Positions 8,602-16,368 of a stretch of DNA of 30,121 nucleotides are shown here, one piece after another. The translations under genes and the position numbers were made by a program. The first letter of the stretch is position 1; each line of letters begins with the position of its first letter. The notes beneath the pieces are model-generated. The model was given only the letters and a program-made list of their open reading frames with translations. It ran no database searches and was not told the DNA's origin. Origin of the DNA: JAGOUY01 sp964541725 (GTDB taxonomy: Bacteria; Patescibacteriota; Patescibacteriia; 2-12-FULL-60-25); contig CAZIQG010000002.1 of assembly GCA_964541725.1 (NCBI GenBank), positions 1 to 30,121 on the forward strand, given 5' to 3'.

Positions 8602-10065
8602 ATGCGAAGCTCCATCTATTATCGGATCTTGGTTGGAACGATGCTCGTACTTGCCACTACGATACAGCCCTTGGGCGTCCTCGCACAAGCAGCGTCCTCC
8701 ACCCCCGATATTCTTGCCTGGGATGAAACCTTCCAAACCGAACACGTACTCGATGATCGCGACATCTTCGAAATCGGTGGGATGGACAAAGCTGATATCC
8801 AAACCTTTCTTGATGATCGAGGCGTTCTTGGAGTTCTCCGCCTCACAGACATAGATGGGACCGAAAAGCCCGTCGCCGATATTATTTGGCGTGTCTCTAT
8901 CACCTATACCATTAATCCCAAATACCTCCTCGCCCTATTACAAAAGGAACAGAGTCTTATCGAGGATAAAAACCCTTCCCAAAAACAATTTGATTGGGCC
9001 ACCGGCTATGGTGTGTGTGACAGCTGCGCCAAAGATGATCCTGGCATTCAAGAATTTAAAGGCTTTGCCAACCAACTCGAATGGGCCGCCAAACAACATC
9101 GCGAAAAATACCTCCAGCAAATCCTGCTCAATGGAAAAACAATCGCAGGCTACGCCCCGGGGAAAGCAAGTATCGTAGATGGCCAAACGCTCATCCCAAA
9201 AAATACGGCCACCGCGATGCTATACAGCTATACGCCACATATCGCGGGCAACATGAGCCTGTGGCGGATCTGGCGTCGTTGGTTTGGCCTCACCTTTCCT
9301 GATGGAACCATTGTGCAAGGCAATAGCTCAAAGCAAATCTATCTGATCCGTTTCGGAGAAAAACGCCCTTTTAAAAGTCGCGCGGTCGCGGCCTCCATGA
9401 TCAGCCTCGATAAAATCGTTCTCGTCGACGACAGTCGTTTAAGCAATTATCCAGATGGTAAACCATTTTCTTTTGCCAACTATTCACTCGTGAGTGCAGA
9501 GGACAAGCAATATCTCATTGATGGGCAAAAAAAACGCCTCATCCTTAATAAAACCGTATTCGACCGACTTGGATTCAACGAAGATGAACTGATTGAAACA
9601 ACCCTGGAAGACCTAGCCGCCTACGAAAATGGAGCTGATATCACCCTCGCAAGTGCCTATCCAACCGGCCTCCTAGCCAAAGACGCTAAAGGAACGCATT
9701 GGTATATAGAAAATGATACGCGACGGCTCATCTCGCATCCCTCTCTCCTCGCCACCTACTTTCGTAGCCAACCCGCTCGCCTGTTAAGCGCCAAACAATT
9801 AGCCGCTCTTCCAGTTGGCGATCCATACCGGGTACGCGATGGTGAACTCGTACAAGTCACAAAAGAAAAAGCCGTCTATGTCATGGAAAATGGGATCCGT
9901 CGCCCCATTCCGAGCGGAGAAATATTTGAAGAATTAGGCTGGAAATGGAAAAACGTCGTCGTCCTACCAGAAACCTTGTTAAAGCAGTATCCTGTAGGAG
10001 AACCCGTAGACCCACATAAAAATCCGCTCATCTTAGCCCAACAAGATTCGATCCTCGCTCCTTAA
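8602..10065 (+). CDS. Secreted lysozyme-like-domain protein with four C-terminal repeats
   Basis: 487 residues. The signal peptide (about 1-30) ends near VLAQA. Residues about 95-230 resemble the lysozyme/transglycosylase-like domain seen in actinobacterial wall proteins: LLALLQKEQSLIED (109-122) with candidate catalytic Glu116, then DWATGYG and FKGFANQLEWAAKQ. Four diverged ~45-residue repeats follow at about 246-288, 302-346, 366-407 and 424-468. Each begins with a YLI/YVM..GxxRxI strand and mostly ends in L..YP.G (for instance VYVMENGIRRPIPS). This looks like a wall-degrading or wall-binding protein; enzymatic activity is inferred from the QKEQ glutamate only. Expression is probably leaderless. 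20 bases separate it from the next gene. Confidence 0.75.
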   Translation: MRSSIYYRILVGTMLVLATTIQPLGVLAQAASSTPDILAWDETFQTEHVLDDRDIFEIGGMDKADIQTFLDDRGVLGVLRLTDIDGTEKPVADIIWRVSITYTINPKYLLALLQKEQSLIEDKNPSQKQFDWATGYGVCDSCAKDDPGIQEFKGFANQLEWAAKQHREKYLQQILLNGKTIAGYAPGKASIVDGQTLIPKNTATAMLYSYTPHIAGNMSLWRIWRRWFGLTFPDGTIVQGNSSKQIYLIRFGEKRPFKSRAVAASMISLDKIVLVDDSRLSNYPDGKPFSFANYSLVSAEDKQYLIDGQKKRLILNKTVFDRLGFNEDELIETTLEDLAAYENGADITLASAYPTGLLAKDAKGTHWYIENDTRRLISHPSLLATYFRSQPARLLSAKQLAALPVGDPYRVRDGELVQVTKEKAVYVMENGIRRPIPSGEIFEELGWKWKNVVVLPETLLKQYPVGEPVDPHKNPLILAQQDSILAP

Positions 10066-10085
10066 CCGTCCCGCTCCCCCTTCCT

Positions 10086-10877
10086 ATGATCGTCTTCTCA
10101 GCCATCGTGCCACATTCTCCCCTACTTATCTCAACGCTCGGCAAAGAGCATCGAGATAAACTTGCCAATACCCTTAAAGCATACGATGAGCTCGAACAAG
10201 CCTTATACGCTGCCCGTCCCGATACCCTCGTCATCATCTCTCCTCACGCCCAGATGTATTCAGACGCCTTCAGCGGCAACTTACACGATACGTTTGAGGG
10301 GGTCCTAAAAGAATTTGGCGACCACGGCACCCAAGTCAAAGCCAAAGCCGATTTTCTACTCCTCGACCACATCCATCGCGGCATGCGCGAGCAACAAATT
10401 CCCTTCACTCTCACAAGCCAACCAGAACTCGATTACGGCTTCACCATCCCCCTTCTGCTTCTAACCCGTAACCTTCCCAACTGGAAACTCGTCCCATTAG
10501 CCCCTTCCCTCCTCGCTCCCCAAGCCCATTACGAATGCGGACGCCAACTCGGACAAATCCTTCAACAAGAAAACGGCCGTATCGCGCTGATCGCTTCTGC
10601 AGACCTCTCCCACCACACCAATACCCAAAGCCCTCACGGAGAAACACCCGAAGGCGTGCTCTTTAACAAAACCGTACGCTCCGCCATCGTAACCCGTCAT
10701 CCCGCCGAACTGTTAGGCATGGAGGCGGATCTCTGCAAAAAGGCCGACCAATGCGGGTACCAACCCATCGTTATGCTCATGGGCGCCCTCGAAGATATAA
10801 ACGGGAATATGCGTGAACTTTGTTATGAAGCCCCCTTCGGTGTTGGGTACATGACCACTATCTTTGAGCAAACCTAA
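10086..10877 (+). CDS. LigB/MEMO-type protein (class III extradiol dioxygenase superfamily)
   Basis: 263 residues. The superfamily has a metal site built from histidines. Here they are VPHSPLL (His10), IISPHAQ (His53) and ASADLSHH near 167-174, together with DYGFTIPLLLL and the C-terminal APFGVGYM. This matches the stand-alone 'AmmeMemoRadiSam system protein B / extradiol dioxygenase subunit B' relatives. No AMMECR1 or radical-SAM partner is present in the window, so the reaction is unknown. No Shine-Dalgarno; ATG 10086 begins the conserved first strand. It ends 7 nt before priA. Confidence 0.8.
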   Translation: MIVFSAIVPHSPLLISTLGKEHRDKLANTLKAYDELEQALYAARPDTLVIISPHAQMYSDAFSGNLHDTFEGVLKEFGDHGTQVKAKADFLLLDHIHRGMREQQIPFTLTSQPELDYGFTIPLLLLTRNLPNWKLVPLAPSLLAPQAHYECGRQLGQILQQENGRIALIASADLSHHTNTQSPHGETPEGVLFNKTVRSAIVTRHPAELLGMEADLCKKADQCGYQPIVMLMGALEDINGNMRELCYEAPFGVGYMTTIFEQT

Positions 10878-10884
10878 TAAACCC

Positions 10885-12600
10885 ATGTCGTTTGCATATG
10901 TCATTCCCGTTATGCGTACACCCCTCGGCATCGAGGGGTTTGATTATCGTATTCCGGCTAACATTGCCGTAGAAGTTGGGGATCTCGTCACGATCCCCTT
11001 TCGACGCGGACATCAGGTAGGACTTGTCGCTGCCATACGCTCGACCTCTGCCTTTGAAAAGCAGGCATTGCCTCTGGCTGGTCGCTATGCCCATCTTCAT
11101 CTTCCTTCAGCATTCATTGATCTTATTCAAGCGACCGCCGCTCGTACGTTTTCTTCCAAGCCAACTGTTTTAAAAAGCTGGCTACGCTCGCTCCCTAAAA
11201 AACCTTCCACCCCCACCCTTCTTCCTCGTAAGACAAAAGAGCATGGCTTACAAGCAGATTGGCAAGCAGGTGCCCACCAAGAACTCATTCGTCGTGCCCA
11301 AGATTACCAACAAACCAAGCGCGTTCTCATCGTCACTCCCTGGATGACCCGCGCTGATCTTCTGCATGCTAATATTCCCGGCTCGCATCTTTTACATAGT
11401 GATATGTCTGATGGGGATGCCTTTCGTGCCTGGACGGGATTCCTCTCTCAATCTACCGGCTGTTTAGTCACCAGCAAAATCGGTGCTTGGTTAGCAATAG
11501 ACAGCGACGTTGTTCTCCTCGATGAGCCCGAACAGGATGACCATAAACAAGATGACCTCGCCCCACGCTATGACGCCCGTAAAGCCTTGCTCTTCTGCGC
11601 GCAACAAGGGATGACGCGCATCGAAAGCCTGGGCCTCACCCCTCCCCTCCACGCCCAAACCCCTCCACCAGAAATTGAGCATAAACCTCGTCTCCACGTG
11701 CACCATCCACAAGGCAAGTCGGCTGTTCCACTCATCCAAGCCGATTCCTTTACCGCGCTCACCGAACATGAGGGACCACGCATCATTATCCACGCCATTC
11801 GCGGATCGCTGGCACGTCTCACCTGTCGCGATTGCCAATGGCAAGCCACATGTCCGATTTGTACCAGCGGCCTGGGAGCTGATAGCAAAGGGGCTATTTG
11901 TCGACGTTGTCATAAGCACTTCCCCATGCCCGAAGAATGTGGCGTGTGCGGCGGCGTAGACCTAAGTAAAAGCTTGCCCGGAATCGAACGGCTGCAAACA
12001 CACTGGGAAAAAGCCCTTCCCGAGATCGCGGTCGAATGGCGCGATACCACCGCCAAAGAACTAGAAAAACCATTCCCCATGGGCTGTCTTGTAGTTGTCA
12101 CAGAAGCCAGCCTCTTAGGCGGGGGAGAAGATATCCGACGCCGCGAACGACAATGCATCGCCATCCGACGCTTAGCGGATCGCGTCCAGCAAGCGAAAGG
12201 CGAACTCATCCTTCAATGCCGAGAAGACTTGGCTCAGCAAATCCAAGCCTGGATGACGCAAACGGGTATGCAAGCCTTTATGGAACAAGAGCGCCACGAG
12301 CGCCAAACATTTCTGTATCCACCCGCCGCCCGGATCGTAAAAGTCGTAATTAAAGGCTCTCAGGAAACAGCCACAAAATGGCTACAACAAGCACAAATGC
12401 ATCTCAAACGAACGCCTCTGCGTGACGGAGAGTGGCGCGGACCCTTTGCCCCAGAATACCAACCGACGTCGCGTGGAATACGTCATATTCTCCACCTAAT
12501 TCTCCCCTCACAAACCCCAGAAACAGACCTCCTCAGTGCCTTGACCCCCTGCGCCAAAAACGCCATCATAGACCTTGACCCAATCGCGTTTTTACGCTAA
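10885..12600 (+). CDS. priA: PriA (primosomal protein N') lacking helicase motifs
   Basis: 571 residues from ATG 10885, against 732 in E. coli. PriA restarts collapsed replication forks. The N-terminal DNA-binding domain is clear (GFDYRIPANIAVEVGDLVTIPFRRGHQVGLV). All eight zinc cysteines are present (314, 317, 323, 326, 339, 342, 352, 355). The ATPase core is degraded: where the Walker A GVTGSGKT belongs there is LQADWQAGAHQEL, DEEH has become DEPE (213-216) although HKQDDLAPRYDAR follows it, and the QVAGRAGR motif VI reads RLADRVQQ. It therefore probably binds forks and partners but does not unwind. Actinobacterial PriA is a known parallel. It lies before def and fmt, a common bacterial order. 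An upstream TTG (10864) would overlap the preceding gene and is rejected. Confidence 0.88.
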   Translation: MSFAYVIPVMRTPLGIEGFDYRIPANIAVEVGDLVTIPFRRGHQVGLVAAIRSTSAFEKQALPLAGRYAHLHLPSAFIDLIQATAARTFSSKPTVLKSWLRSLPKKPSTPTLLPRKTKEHGLQADWQAGAHQELIRRAQDYQQTKRVLIVTPWMTRADLLHANIPGSHLLHSDMSDGDAFRAWTGFLSQSTGCLVTSKIGAWLAIDSDVVLLDEPEQDDHKQDDLAPRYDARKALLFCAQQGMTRIESLGLTPPLHAQTPPPEIEHKPRLHVHHPQGKSAVPLIQADSFTALTEHEGPRIIIHAIRGSLARLTCRDCQWQATCPICTSGLGADSKGAICRRCHKHFPMPEECGVCGGVDLSKSLPGIERLQTHWEKALPEIAVEWRDTTAKELEKPFPMGCLVVVTEASLLGGGEDIRRRERQCIAIRRLADRVQQAKGELILQCREDLAQQIQAWMTQTGMQAFMEQERHERQTFLYPPAARIVKVVIKGSQETATKWLQQAQMHLKRTPLRDGEWRGPFAPEYQPTSRGIRHILHLILPSQTPETDLLSALTPCAKNAIIDLDPIAFLR

Positions 12601-12616
12601 GATGCGCCCTTATCCC

Positions 12617-13108
12617 ATGCCCACCTTTCCTCTTGTCACAATCCCTGCTCCTAGCCTCCGCGAACGTTCGCGCGAACTTGAAGTACACGAAATTACCACT
12701 CCAGAATTTCAGCAATTTTTAGATACTTTGATCGAAACCATGTTTGTAGAGGATGGGATCGGAATCGCGGCCCCTCAAGTCGGAAAGAACATCCGCGCCA
12801 TCATCGTCAACCTCAAGAAAGAGGGGGCAACGGCGTTTATCAACCCAGAAATCACAAAAGCCTCAGAAACAATGATTGTTGGCGAAGAAGGGTGTTTAAG
12901 CGTACCTGGAAAATACGGCAACGTCCGTCGCCATAAACGCATCACCCTTCGCGCCTTAACCCGACACGGTCGCAAAGTAGAAATGGAAGTGAGCGGTTTA
13001 TTCGCCACGGTTTTTCAACACGAAGTTGATCACTTAGACGGCATCCTCTATATCGATCGAGCCTTTGAAGTATTCGATCGAGCGACCGGTAAACAAGTGA
13101 CACTTTAA
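12617..13108 (+). CDS. def: Peptide deformylase
   Basis: 163 residues. It removes the formyl group from new N-terminal methionines, using a metal ion. All three motifs are intact: GIGIAAPQ (47-54), EGCLS (91-95) and HEVDH (135-139), giving the Cys and two His metal ligands and the catalytic Glu. ATG 12617 matches the family N-terminus (FPLVTIPAPSLRERS); ATG 12602, 2 nt after the priA stop, would add five residues and is possible. It precedes fmt by 9 nt, pairing removal of the formyl group with its addition. No Shine-Dalgarno. Confidence 0.95.
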   Translation: MPTFPLVTIPAPSLRERSRELEVHEITTPEFQQFLDTLIETMFVEDGIGIAAPQVGKNIRAIIVNLKKEGATAFINPEITKASETMIVGEEGCLSVPGKYGNVRRHKRITLRALTRHGRKVEMEVSGLFATVFQHEVDHLDGILYIDRAFEVFDRATGKQVTL

Positions 13109-13117
13109 CAATCTGCT

Positions 13118-14050
13118 ATGAAGTATCGCGTCTTATTTTTTGGCAGCGCCGCCTTTTCCATTCCGTTACTCGAAGGCCTCGCTCACGATACGCGTTTTGA
13201 AATCATCGGCGTCGTCACCCAACCGGACCGCCCCGTTGGCCGCAAAGGCACCCTTACCCCCCCACCCATCAAAACAGCCGGGGTGAATTTGGGAATACAC
13301 GTCTATCAATACGAGAGCGTAAAATCGCCAGAAGTGATCGAAGAATTAAAAGCGTTGACTCCTGATCTCCTCATTGTCGCAAGCTTCGGCCAAATCATGC
13401 CGCAAGCGCTTTTAGACATCGCTCCTAAGGGAGCTATTAACTTCCACTGGTCCCTCCTCCCTAAATACCGGGGCGCCTCCCCCATCCAAGCCGCTCTCAT
13501 CAACGGAGAAGAAAAAACCGGAGCGACGATCATGCTCATGGATGCCAAAATGGATCACGGAGCCATCCTCTCTCAATTTGAAGAACCTATTCGCCCCGAC
13601 GATACCTCCGACGTGTTATATCACCGACTCGGAACCATCGGCGCTCCCCTCCTCGCAGATACAGTCGTTACTTACTTAGAAGGAAAGATCACTCCTACCC
13701 AGCAAGATCATTCCCAAGCCACCTTTGTAAAACTCCTCTCCCGTGATGATGGGAAACTCGATCCAGCCTCATATACAGCCACCGAACTCGAACGCCAAGT
13801 TCGTGCCTATCAACCTTGGCCTGGCACTTTTTTAGAATTACAAGGCAAACGTCTCAAAGTTCTAAAGACCTCCGTCGGAAAGATGATGAACATGACCTCA
13901 GGTTCAACCATCGAACAAGATCATCTCCCAGCCATCACCTGTAAAGATGGGTCGGCTCTCCTTTTACAAGAAGTACAGCCCGAGGGGAAAACTCCTATGA
14001 CTGGAGCATCTTTTCTGCAAGGACAACGCTCGCTATTCGTAAAAAGCTAA
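13118..14050 (+). CDS. fmt: Methionyl-tRNA formyltransferase
   Basis: 310 residues, normal length (E. coli 315). It formylates initiator Met-tRNA from 10-formyl-tetrahydrofolate. The N-terminal catalytic domain shows VLFFGSAAFSIPLLEGL, NFHWSLLPKYRGASPIQ (Asn108, His110) and MDAKMDHGAIL (Asp146 region). The usual HPSLLP is HWSLLP here. The C-terminal tRNA-binding domain begins near 205 (DGKLDP) and ends in the usual way. def directly upstream supports the call. No Shine-Dalgarno. Confidence 0.96.
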   Translation: MKYRVLFFGSAAFSIPLLEGLAHDTRFEIIGVVTQPDRPVGRKGTLTPPPIKTAGVNLGIHVYQYESVKSPEVIEELKALTPDLLIVASFGQIMPQALLDIAPKGAINFHWSLLPKYRGASPIQAALINGEEKTGATIMLMDAKMDHGAILSQFEEPIRPDDTSDVLYHRLGTIGAPLLADTVVTYLEGKITPTQQDHSQATFVKLLSRDDGKLDPASYTATELERQVRAYQPWPGTFLELQGKRLKVLKTSVGKMMNMTSGSTIEQDHLPAITCKDGSALLLQEVQPEGKTPMTGASFLQGQRSLFVKS

Positions 14051-14099
14051 GCAGCACTGTGTTTTTCGTAAAACCCTCTCGCCGTGCTACCCTCTGCCC

Positions 14100-15431
14100 A
14101 TGTCAAAACAGCTAGACCGCAATCCCATCTTTACCAAAGCCCTAGATTTGATGGAAAACGGCAAACCGTTCGTCTTTATCACGGGTCGAGCGGGTACAGG
14201 AAAAAGCACGTTATTACGCACGTTTCGTGAAGAAAGTTCGCTCGTCTTTCCCGTGCTTGCGCCTACAGGCGTGGCAGCTCTCAACGTCGGTGGAGAAACC
14301 ATCCATCGCTTTTTTCGCTTTGCGCCCGGTATGAGCATGAAGGATGCCAAACGTCGTGGGTTCTCTCGTCGGGAAGATCCTTTGCTAAATAAGATTGACG
14401 GCTTCATCATTGATGAAATCTCCATGGTGCGCGCCGATCTCCTTGATTGTATGGACGTTTTCTTACAGGCCGCCTTAGATACTCCCGCCCCCTTTGGAGG
14501 CAAACGCATCATCGCGATTGGCGATTTAGCCCAGCTTCCTCCGGTTCTGACACGTCACGAACAAGAAGCCTTTCTCAAAGCCTACGAAACGCCCTACTTC
14601 TTCTCAGCCCGCGGAACACAAACGCTGCTTGCCACCTCTCAAGTCGATTTCATCGAGCTGGAAACGGTCTATCGCCAAACCGACCCAGAATTCATCCGCT
14701 TACTAAACAGCATCCGCGACCAACGACCAGATAAAGAAGATCTTCAAGCCTTAAACACCCGCTTCGGAAAAATCCACGCCCAACAAGACCACGACATCAT
14801 CTTGACGACGACGAACGACCAAGCCGACCGGATCAATCAAGAACATCTCTCCGCCATCGACAAACCAGCCTTCACCTATAACGCCATCATGGACGGAGAC
14901 TTCCAAGTCAAAGACGCTCCCACCGATGAAGCCCTCGTCCTCAAGCAAGGTGCGCGCGTCATGTGCATCGCAAACGATATCAACGGAAGTTACGTAAACG
15001 GAAGTCTCGGCACAATCAAAGACCTAGACGAGGCCACCGTTACGGTAGAACTGGATAACGAGACAACCGTGACCCTAGGCACACACGCCTGGACCCTCTT
15101 TCAAAGCAAATATGATGAGGACACAAAAACTCTCGTCCAAGAAAAACTCGGCAGCTTTGCCCAAATCCCCCTCCGACTCGCCTGGGCCGTCACCATCCAC
15201 AAAAGCCAAGGCAAAACCTTCGATAAACTCATCATTGACCTCGAGCGCGGCGCCTTCGCCCACGGCCAAATCTACGTCGCCCTCAGCCGCTGTCGCAGCC
15301 TTGAAGGAATCACCCTGACAAAACCCATCCAATACCACCATATACACGCCGACCATTCCGTGGGAGAATTCCTCACCTGCTTAAGAGAACAAAGACCCTT
15401 CCTTTTAAAAGGACAGACGAGCCTGATCTGA
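14100..15431 (+). CDS. Pif1/RecD-type superfamily 1 DNA helicase
   Basis: 443 residues. Walker A GRAGTGKS at 29-36, Walker B IIDEISMVRADLL, motif III GDLAQLPPV, ETVYRQTD, and the C-terminal AWAVTIHKSQGKTFDKLIIDL... GQIYVALSRCRSLEGITL, typical of 5'-3' SF1B helicases (Pif1, Dda, RecD-like). The size is that of a bare motor with no extra N- or C-terminal domain. It lies 49 bp downstream of fmt in the same direction. TACCCT sits 6 nt before the ATG, a weak -10-like element, so a leaderless internal start is conceivable. With PriA next door lacking motor motifs, it could supply unwinding, but that is speculation. Confidence 0.9.
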   Translation: MSKQLDRNPIFTKALDLMENGKPFVFITGRAGTGKSTLLRTFREESSLVFPVLAPTGVAALNVGGETIHRFFRFAPGMSMKDAKRRGFSRREDPLLNKIDGFIIDEISMVRADLLDCMDVFLQAALDTPAPFGGKRIIAIGDLAQLPPVLTRHEQEAFLKAYETPYFFSARGTQTLLATSQVDFIELETVYRQTDPEFIRLLNSIRDQRPDKEDLQALNTRFGKIHAQQDHDIILTTTNDQADRINQEHLSAIDKPAFTYNAIMDGDFQVKDAPTDEALVLKQGARVMCIANDINGSYVNGSLGTIKDLDEATVTVELDNETTVTLGTHAWTLFQSKYDEDTKTLVQEKLGSFAQIPLRLAWAVTIHKSQGKTFDKLIIDLERGAFAHGQIYVALSRCRSLEGITLTKPIQYHHIHADHSVGEFLTCLREQRPFLLKGQTSLI

Positions 15432-15476
15432 TCGTAAAACGTGTAACGTGAATCCTGAAAACCTAATCCCTATGCT

Positions 15477-15535
15477 CGTCATTCCGAAGGAGGAGTCTGA
15501 CGACGACTGAGGAATCTCGACCGGAAACGGGTAGC
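15477..15535. repeat. Palindromic interspersed repeat, copy A (left arm only, runs into gap)
   Basis: 59 bases beginning CGTCATTCCGAAGG and ending GGGTAGC are identical to the first 59 bases of the complete element at 16206. The copy is interrupted by the N run. The repeat itself is the likely reason the assembly broke here. About 45 bases of unassigned sequence separate it from the helicase stop. Confidence 0.85.
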
Positions 15536-15635
15536 NNNNNNNNNNNNNNNNNNNNNNNNNNNNNNNNNNNNNNNNNNNNNNNNNNNNNNNNNNNNNNNNN
15601 NNNNNNNNNNNNNNNNNNNNNNNNNNNNNNNNNNN
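15536..15635. other. Assembly gap, 100 N
   Basis: Exactly 100 N, a conventional placeholder. The missing part must hold the rest of repeat copy A (about 65 bases if like copy B) and the first ~50 codons of the ABC ATPase with its Walker A, so the real gap is probably over 200 bases. Confidence 0.97.
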
Positions 15636-15636
15636 T

Positions 15637-16182
15637 GCACAGGTTTTTGGGAAAGACGTCACCCTCGACTATAAAGCCACCCGGCAAATGGTTGGTCTCG
15701 TTCCACAAGAAGTAAACTTCGACCCCTTTTTCACGCCTCGCGAAGCCCTGGATATCCAAGCCGGGCTCTTTAATGTCGAGAAAAAAGACCGTTGGACCGA
15801 TGAAATTTTAAAACGCTTGTCCCTCACTTCAGTGGCCGACACCTCTGTCAGAAAGTTATCCGGCGGCATGAAACGGCGCCTCCTAGTTGGCAAAGCCTTA
15901 GTCCACCGTCCAAAACTTTTGATCTTGGACGAGCCTACCGCTGGCGTCGACGTCGAACTCCGTCGCGAACTCTGGGACTTTGTGCGCGAACTCAACCAAG
16001 CCGGCACGACGATCTTGCTCACCACCCACCACATGGAAGAAGTCGAAGCCCTCTCCGGTCGCATCGCCATCATGGCCAAGGGCCAACTAAAAGCCCTCGA
16101 CACCCTAAAAGGCCATAAACAAACAACGGGATTAGATAAATTAGAGGATATCTATTTAAAATACACTTCGACGGAAGCTTAA
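15637..16182 (+). CDS. ABC-2 exporter ATP-binding protein, N-terminus lost in assembly gap
   Basis: 181 codons remain, reading in frame from 15637 (AQVFGKDVTLDYKATRQMVG...). Visible: Q-loop region GLVPQEVNFDPFFT, signature LSGGMKRRL, Walker B LLILDEPTAGVD, H-loop TTHHMEE and GQLKALDTL. The Walker A and start codon fall in the gap. The ATG at 15688 is internal. It resembles the DrrA/YadG group that pairs with ABC-2 permeases, and the permease follows after a 186-bp spacer that holds the palindromic repeat. The exported substrate is unknown. The truncation is technical, not biological. Confidence 0.92.
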   Translation, partial: AQVFGKDVTLDYKATRQMVGLVPQEVNFDPFFTPREALDIQAGLFNVEKKDRWTDEILKRLSLTSVADTSVRKLSGGMKRRLLVGKALVHRPKLLILDEPTAGVDVELRRELWDFVRELNQAGTTILLTTHHMEEVEALSGRIAIMAKGQLKALDTLKGHKQTTGLDKLEDIYLKYTSTEA

Positions 16183-16205
16183 ACAAACCCCTTCATTTCA
16201 TAGTC

Positions 16206-16330
16206 CGTCATTCCGAAGGAGGAGTCTGACGACGACTGAGGAATCTCGACCGGAAACGGGTAGCCCGATAGGGAGGATACCTGTTCCGCTGCGAGATCCC
16301 TCTCTTCGTCGGACTTCGTTCGGAATGACG
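16206..16330. repeat. Palindromic interspersed repeat, copy B (complete)
   Basis: 125 bases. The left arm (CGTCATTCCGAAGGAGGAGT...) and the reverse complement of the right arm (CGTCATTCCGAACGAAGTCC...) align over nearly 60 bases with a few mismatches and small gaps, so the RNA or single strand folds into one long hairpin around about 16265-16273. No open reading frame. It resembles REP/MITE-like elements starting CGTCATTCCG seen in many bacteria. It separates two genes of one transporter. Confidence 0.88.
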
Positions 16331-16333
16331 AGA

Positions 16334-16361
16334 CTGACGCCTAATCACTGACGCCTGATAC
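16334..16361. repeat. Tandem 7-mer repeat (CTGAYNC type)
   Basis: Four heptamers in register: CTGACGC, CTAATCA, CTGACGC, CTGATAC. The same heptamer family appears inside uvrA (28431-28458) and after uvrC (24762-24775). It lies between the palindromic repeat and the ABC permease start. Confidence 0.7.
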
Positions 16362-16368
16362 CTCTCAT

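Noticed and set aside
15400..15413. Perfect palindrome TCCTTTTAAAAGGA
   Set aside because: Lies within helicase codons (LLKGQ); no sign of an operator or terminator there.
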